Assembly: GCA_024281095.1 (NCBI GenBank)
Contig: JAMXLJ010000078.1
Span: 1-43,360 of the forward strand
DNA length: 43,360 nt
DNA from: Acidimicrobiia bacterium
GTDB taxonomy: Bacteria > Actinomycetota > Acidimicrobiia > IMCC26256 > JAMXLJ01
Direction: 5' to 3'
Positions 40,749-43,360 of this stretch are shown here, in pieces. The notes below the pieces were generated by a model, which worked only from the letters and a program-made list of their open reading frames with translations, was not told the origin of the DNA and searched no databases. The position numbers were made by a program, and so were the translations under genes. Within the stretch, counting starts at the first letter, position 1, and every line of letters starts with the position of its first letter.

Positions 40749-41462
40749 TCAGGGCGACCGAGTGACGAGATCGTTGAACGTCGCCTCACTCGTCGACGGC
40801 GCGTGGCCGATGTACCAGCCCGTCGCGCCCGGATCGCTCCAACCCGCGGGCAGCGTCATCGCACCGCCGTAGTGCGGATCTCCGTACGCCGGTTCGGCCT
40901 GCCCGGGCCGCCAGGCCTTGAACTCGAGCGTGGACCCGTACACGCGGGCGCAGAAGTACCACGGCGGCGGATACACCGTCGTTCCCGAGAGCACGAACTC
41001 GCTCGACAAATCGACCCCGCCCAACAAGGTGAACGGCGGGGTCTGCGTCGTGTCCCAGACGTGGAAGTTGAAGATCCACAGTGCGCCGAGCCAGATGTTC
41101 TTCGTGACGGTGACGAGCCGGTATCCGCCGGTAACGGTGCGGATCCGCAGCGCGGCCCCCTGTTGTACGAGGGTGTTGGTTTGCGTCGCCCATGTCGCGC
41201 AGGTCTCCGCGGAGCTGACAGAGGGGCTGTCGCTGGGCCAGAAGATCTCACGGGTGTTGTTGTCTGGCGTCTGGGAGATGAACGACGCCGTCCCCGGCGC
41301 GGACGCCATGGAGAAGGGTTGACTCCCCGTCAGTACCGCGCTCACCAAAGGCGCGGTGTCGTGGAAGTCGTACGTGGTGCAAGCCACACACACCATGGCG
41401 GTCAGACACAAGCCTGCCGCGGTACGCCACCGATTGCGTCGCATATGCCGTGGACTGCCCAT
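40749..41462 (-). CDS. Putative lipoprotein, unknown function
   Basis: A 237-residue exported protein. The N-terminus (RHMRRNRWRTAAG, then a hydrophobic core) ends in CVAC followed by TT; C28 is the likely lipidation site, with an unusual cysteine at position -3. The mature part is rich in aromatic residues and Thr/Ser (YPPPWYFCARVYG, SDPGATGWYIGH), suggesting a beta-rich fold; no family recognised. ATG at 41462 is near an AGGGGGA element; an in-frame ATG at 41444 is an alternative. It is convergent with the other lipoprotein, both inside the tRNA-bounded segment. Bases 41463-41751 contain nothing I can support. Confidence 0.72.
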   Translation of the reverse strand: MGSPRHMRRNRWRTAAGLCLTAMVCVACTTYDFHDTAPLVSAVLTGSQPFSMASAPGTASFISQTPDNNTREIFWPSDSPSVSSAETCATWATQTNTLVQQGAALRIRTVTGGYRLVTVTKNIWLGALWIFNFHVWDTTQTPPFTLLGGVDLSSEFVLSGTTVYPPPWYFCARVYGSTLEFKAWRPGQAEPAYGDPHYGGAMTLPAGWSDPGATGWYIGHAPSTSEATFNDLVTRSP

Positions 41463-41751
41463 CTTCCCCCTGATGACCAGTTGTGCCCGGGCCGCGGCCT
41501 TGCGAACCTGCCATTCCGTGGAGATCGATCTCAATCCTGGGCGCGAAAACCTCGCCCTCCTCGACCTGACAAGCGATCGCCTCCAAAGACAGGTCGAAGT
41601 TGGAGCGGGCGCCAACGCAGCCCGCCATCAAAGGCGATCGCTCCCGGGTGCCATACACGTCCGGATAGGCCACTGAGTTGTTTTCTCTCGCGTGCGAAGC
41701 GTCCGCGGGCTCACCGGGGAGCGAACGGGTGTTCAAGGAGTCTCGCGTGCG

Positions 41752-41952
41752 TCAGATCGCCACCGCGGCTGGTGTTCGATCTCCGCCCGATCGAACGATG
41801 ACTACATCGAACATGCTCGCCCGGAGCCAGTCATGCACGGTCTGGCGCGCCGCCCCGCAGCGCCGCGCCACATCAGTGACCGTCGCCCCGTCGTTGAGGA
41901 CCTCCAACACCGCCTGATAGCGCTGCTCCACCAGCCCCAACTCCACGAGCAT
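41752..41952 (-). pseudogene. Truncated IS481-family transposase N-terminus
   Basis: A 66-codon frame. The first 45 residues (LGLVEQRYQAVLEVLNDGA, then VTDVARRCGAARQTVHDWLR) are the helix-turn-helix that opens IS481-type transposases. After DWLRAS the sequence departs from the family and stops, so the whole DDE catalytic domain is missing. It is an insertion-sequence relic. Its presumed upstream end lies in the repeats at 42053-42108. Confidence 0.7.
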
Positions 41953-42052
41953 CGACGGCCTCCTCCGGACCTGCGAGCGCGAGACAACCCACAGCGAAGA
42001 AGGTGGCGACCACGAACAGGTGGATCTCGAGTGTCAGCCAGGAGGCGGAGTC

Positions 42053-42108
42053 ACTGTCGCCCAGCTACCGGGGCCGCGTCCCGAGACTGTCAACCAGCTA
42101 CCGGGGCC
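42053..42108 (-). repeat. Two tandem 23-base repeats near the IS481 relic
   Basis: ACTGTC, two variable bases, then CCAGCTACCGGGGCC occurs at 42053-42075 and 42086-42108 (period 33). A partial third copy (GTGTCAGCCAG) is at 42031-42041. The TGTC start and position beyond the transposase start suggest the terminal region of the lost insertion sequence. Nothing else is seen in 41953-42230. Confidence 0.45.
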
Positions 42109-42231
42109 ACGGTTTCCATCATGAACCGGGTCCGCACAGAGAATCCTGCGGCCAGTTTGCGGCCAGTTGCGGATCTGCGGGCGCTTCCCCACTCTCCTGA
42201 TGTTGAGAACAACGCTGTGACGGGCGGCTCT

Positions 42232-42281
42232 TCCGAGCGGACGACGGGACTCGAACCCGCGACCCCAACCTTGGCAAGGTT
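42232..42281 (-). repeat. tRNA-proximal copy of the att-like repeat
   Basis: Fifty bases that match 39533-39583 with one base fewer. They include the anticodon-to-3'-end half of the intact tRNA-Gly gene plus four flanking bases, as at a regenerated attachment site. Confidence 0.8.
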
Positions 42282-42308
42282 GTGCTCTACCAACTGAGCC
42301 ACGTCCGC
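42236..42308 (-). tRNA. tRNA-Gly (anticodon GCC)
   Basis: A 73-base gene, CCA not encoded. On the minus strand the acceptor arms are GCGGACG and CGTCCGC; the D arm is GCTCAGTTGGTAGAGC; the anticodon stem-loop is CAACC-TTGCCAA-GGTTG with anticodon GCC; the T arm is GCGGG-TTCGAGT-CCCGT. All arms pair (one G-T), so it should be functional. Its 3' half is duplicated 2.65 kb downstream. Confidence 0.96.
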
Positions 42309-42360
42309 GTGCCGAGCCAGGATAGCAACCGGGCGACGGGCCCTCGGGGAGGACACACGT

Positions 42361-43056
42361 ATGAGCGGCACGGCCGAGGGCGCCCGATCGCCGCTGGAGC
42401 TGTTGGGGGTGCTCGGCATCCAGGACGTGGAGATCGGCCCGGACCTGCACCATCTCGAGATCTACACGCTCCGGGGCCTCATCACGCTCCTCTGGCACGG
42501 GCCCGACGAAATCCGCGATGTCGTGATCGCGTGCGGCGGCGCCATGGGCGGGTTGCTCGGCCCCGCAAACGGCTTGTACCACCACCTCGGAACCGCGCTC
42601 GTGGAGCGCGGCATCGGCACGCTTCGCGTCGGCTATCGCCGCCCGAACGATCTCGACGCGTGTGTTCACGACCTCGCCGCGGTCGCGGACCTCGCGTGGC
42701 ACCACGGCGCGCGGCGCTTCGTCACGATGGGACATTCGTTCGGCGGCGCGGTTGCCATCCAGGCCGGCATCGTGCTCGGCGCGCATGCCGTGGGCGTGGT
42801 CACATTGTCGACGCAGTCAGCCGGCTGCGAGGAGGCAAGCCAACTCGGCGAAGTTCCACTGCTCCTGTTGCACGGTGAGCACGACGAGATGTTGCCGCCC
42901 GAGACGAGCTTCATCGTGCGCGAGCTCGCCGGGCACGGCGAGCTCGTGATCCTCCCCGGCGCGGGTCATGGTCTCGTCGAAGCGGGCGACGAGCTGCGCG
43001 CGCGACTCCTCGACTGGGTCCCTGCGCGCTTCGAGGACGCGCCGCCGCCGGGATAA
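42361..43056 (+). CDS. Alpha/beta hydrolase
   Basis: A 231-residue alpha/beta hydrolase. The nucleophile elbow is GHSFGG (Ser about residue 123), the acid is in LLLHGEHDEMLPPE and the catalytic His in LPGAGHGL. The oxyanion region is near IACGGAMGGLLGP. It is a small single-domain form (dienelactone hydrolase or esterase size); the substrate is unknown. ATG at 42361 has GGGGAGG upstream. It is divergent from the tRNA gene, 52 bases away. Confidence 0.88.
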   Translation: MSGTAEGARSPLELLGVLGIQDVEIGPDLHHLEIYTLRGLITLLWHGPDEIRDVVIACGGAMGGLLGPANGLYHHLGTALVERGIGTLRVGYRRPNDLDACVHDLAAVADLAWHHGARRFVTMGHSFGGAVAIQAGIVLGAHAVGVVTLSTQSAGCEEASQLGEVPLLLLHGEHDEMLPPETSFIVRELAGHGELVILPGAGHGLVEAGDELRARLLDWVPARFEDAPPPG

Positions 43057-43085
43057 CTGTCACACCCCCCGTTCATACTGAAGTC

Positions 43086-43360
43086 ATGATCGGGTTGGCG
43101 GAGGCTCGACAGCTCGAAGCGGCGGCGAGCGCGATGCTCGACGCGCTCGAGCCCGACGCGGTGCCTTCCACCGATGCCGTCGCCGTCTGGGAAGCACTCG
43201 ACGCCGCCGCCCGCAAGATCACCGCGATGGCGACGTTGATGGCGCGCCGAGTTGACGATTCGCGGGCGTGGGCACGTGCCGGTGAGCGCAACGCCGCCGA
43301 CTTCATGGCAATGCGGTCGGGCAATTCCGTTGCATCGGCGCGCGCGCAGCTGGACGTGTC
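43086..43360 (+). CDS. DUF222-type protein, 3' partial (probable HNH endonuclease family)
   Basis: The frame is open from ATG at 43086 to the window edge (91 codons visible). The N-terminus (LAEARQLEAAASAMLDALEP, then KITAMATLMARRVDD and NAADFMAMRSGNSVASA) matches the helical DUF222 domain that opens many actinobacterial HNH-endonuclease-like proteins, present in many copies per genome. The HNH part would lie beyond the edge. A CATACT hexamer six bases before the ATG could be a leaderless -10. Confidence 0.75.
   Translation, partial: MIGLAEARQLEAAASAMLDALEPDAVPSTDAVAVWEALDAAARKITAMATLMARRVDDSRAWARAGERNAADFMAMRSGNSVASARAQLDV

Larger units (their letters stand above)
39584..42231. mobile_element. 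Remnant of a tRNA-Gly-targeted integrated element
   Basis: About 2.65 kb between the two copies of the tRNA-Gly 3' half. It contains two lipoprotein genes, an IS481-type transposase stub and several short repeats, and is more gene-poor than the core. No integrase is visible, so if this was an integrative element it has lost its recombination gene, or integration was catalysed in trans. The first 256 bases (to 39839) hold GC-rich hairpin-forming sequence and one promoter-like hexamer only. Confidence 0.5.

Noticed and set aside
41248-41736. 162-codon minus-strand frame upstream of the second lipoprotein
   Set aside because: It overlaps the lipoprotein gene, which has a signal peptide and better start. 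No domain is visible.
1-43360. CRISPR arrays, toxin-antitoxin pairs, phage structural genes or restriction systems
   Set aside because: No regularly spaced repeats and no proteins of these classes were seen anywhere in the window.

Overview
The window is GC-rich, compact and two-stranded, with frequent GTG starts, several 1-4 base start/stop overlaps and lipoprotein signals. Actinobacterial hallmarks are Rsb-type partner-switch modules, a long CtpH/CtpI-like P-type ATPase, a Ppm1/Dpm1-like synthase with GT-C mannosyltransferases, and a DUF222-type protein at the right edge. It looks like the chromosome of an actinomycete, possibly an Acidimicrobiia-like lineage; the lineage is an inference, since no rRNA or other phylogenetic marker is present.

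Layout. 1-4082: end of a GGDEF-EAL protein, then a stress-signalling cluster (HATPase anti-sigma kinase, uncharacterised partner, STAS antagonist, membrane SpoIIE phosphatase). 4090-7579: DUF7064-like protein, UBP zinc finger, SAM methyltransferase, GT4 glycosyltransferase. 7591-12509: two-gene operon of a Zn-ligand-bearing membrane-anchored protein and a 1462-residue P-type ATPase that carries a decayed second ATPase core. 12797-24934: cell-surface glycan block with two paralogous GT39-like enzymes, two sugar/sterol epimerase-like reductases, an acyltransferase-3 protein, another polytopic glycosyltransferase-like protein, a polyprenyl-phosphate mannose synthase, an FAD oxidoreductase and a PIG-V-like mannosyltransferase. 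The synthase would make the lipid-linked donor that the GT-C enzymes use. 25186-31440: small unknown proteins, two more partner-switch modules and a beta-propeller lipoprotein. No sigma factor lies in the window although three kinases, three antagonists and two phosphatases do.

31599-38216 is a metal-homeostasis island: CDF exporter, divergent ArsR regulator with an intact SmtB/CzrA alpha-5 zinc site, an Nramp-related transporter whose canonical metal ligands are replaced, and an operon of a small membrane protein, a fused double ABC permease and an ABC ATPase with an AAA-associated C-terminal domain. That operon has no binding-protein gene and is preceded by a near-perfect 11-2-11 SmtB-type operator. 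This island is the best candidate for an undescribed system.

38418-42308 is a low-density accessory stretch. The 3' half of the tRNA-Gly(GCC) gene at 42236-42308 is duplicated at 39533-39583, bracketing about 2.65 kb that holds two lipoproteins and an IS481-type transposase stub; this looks like the scar of a tRNA-targeted integration. The window ends with an alpha/beta hydrolase and the start of a DUF222-type gene. Several genes have a TANNNT hexamer 7-8 bases before the start codon, as expected for leaderless transcripts.
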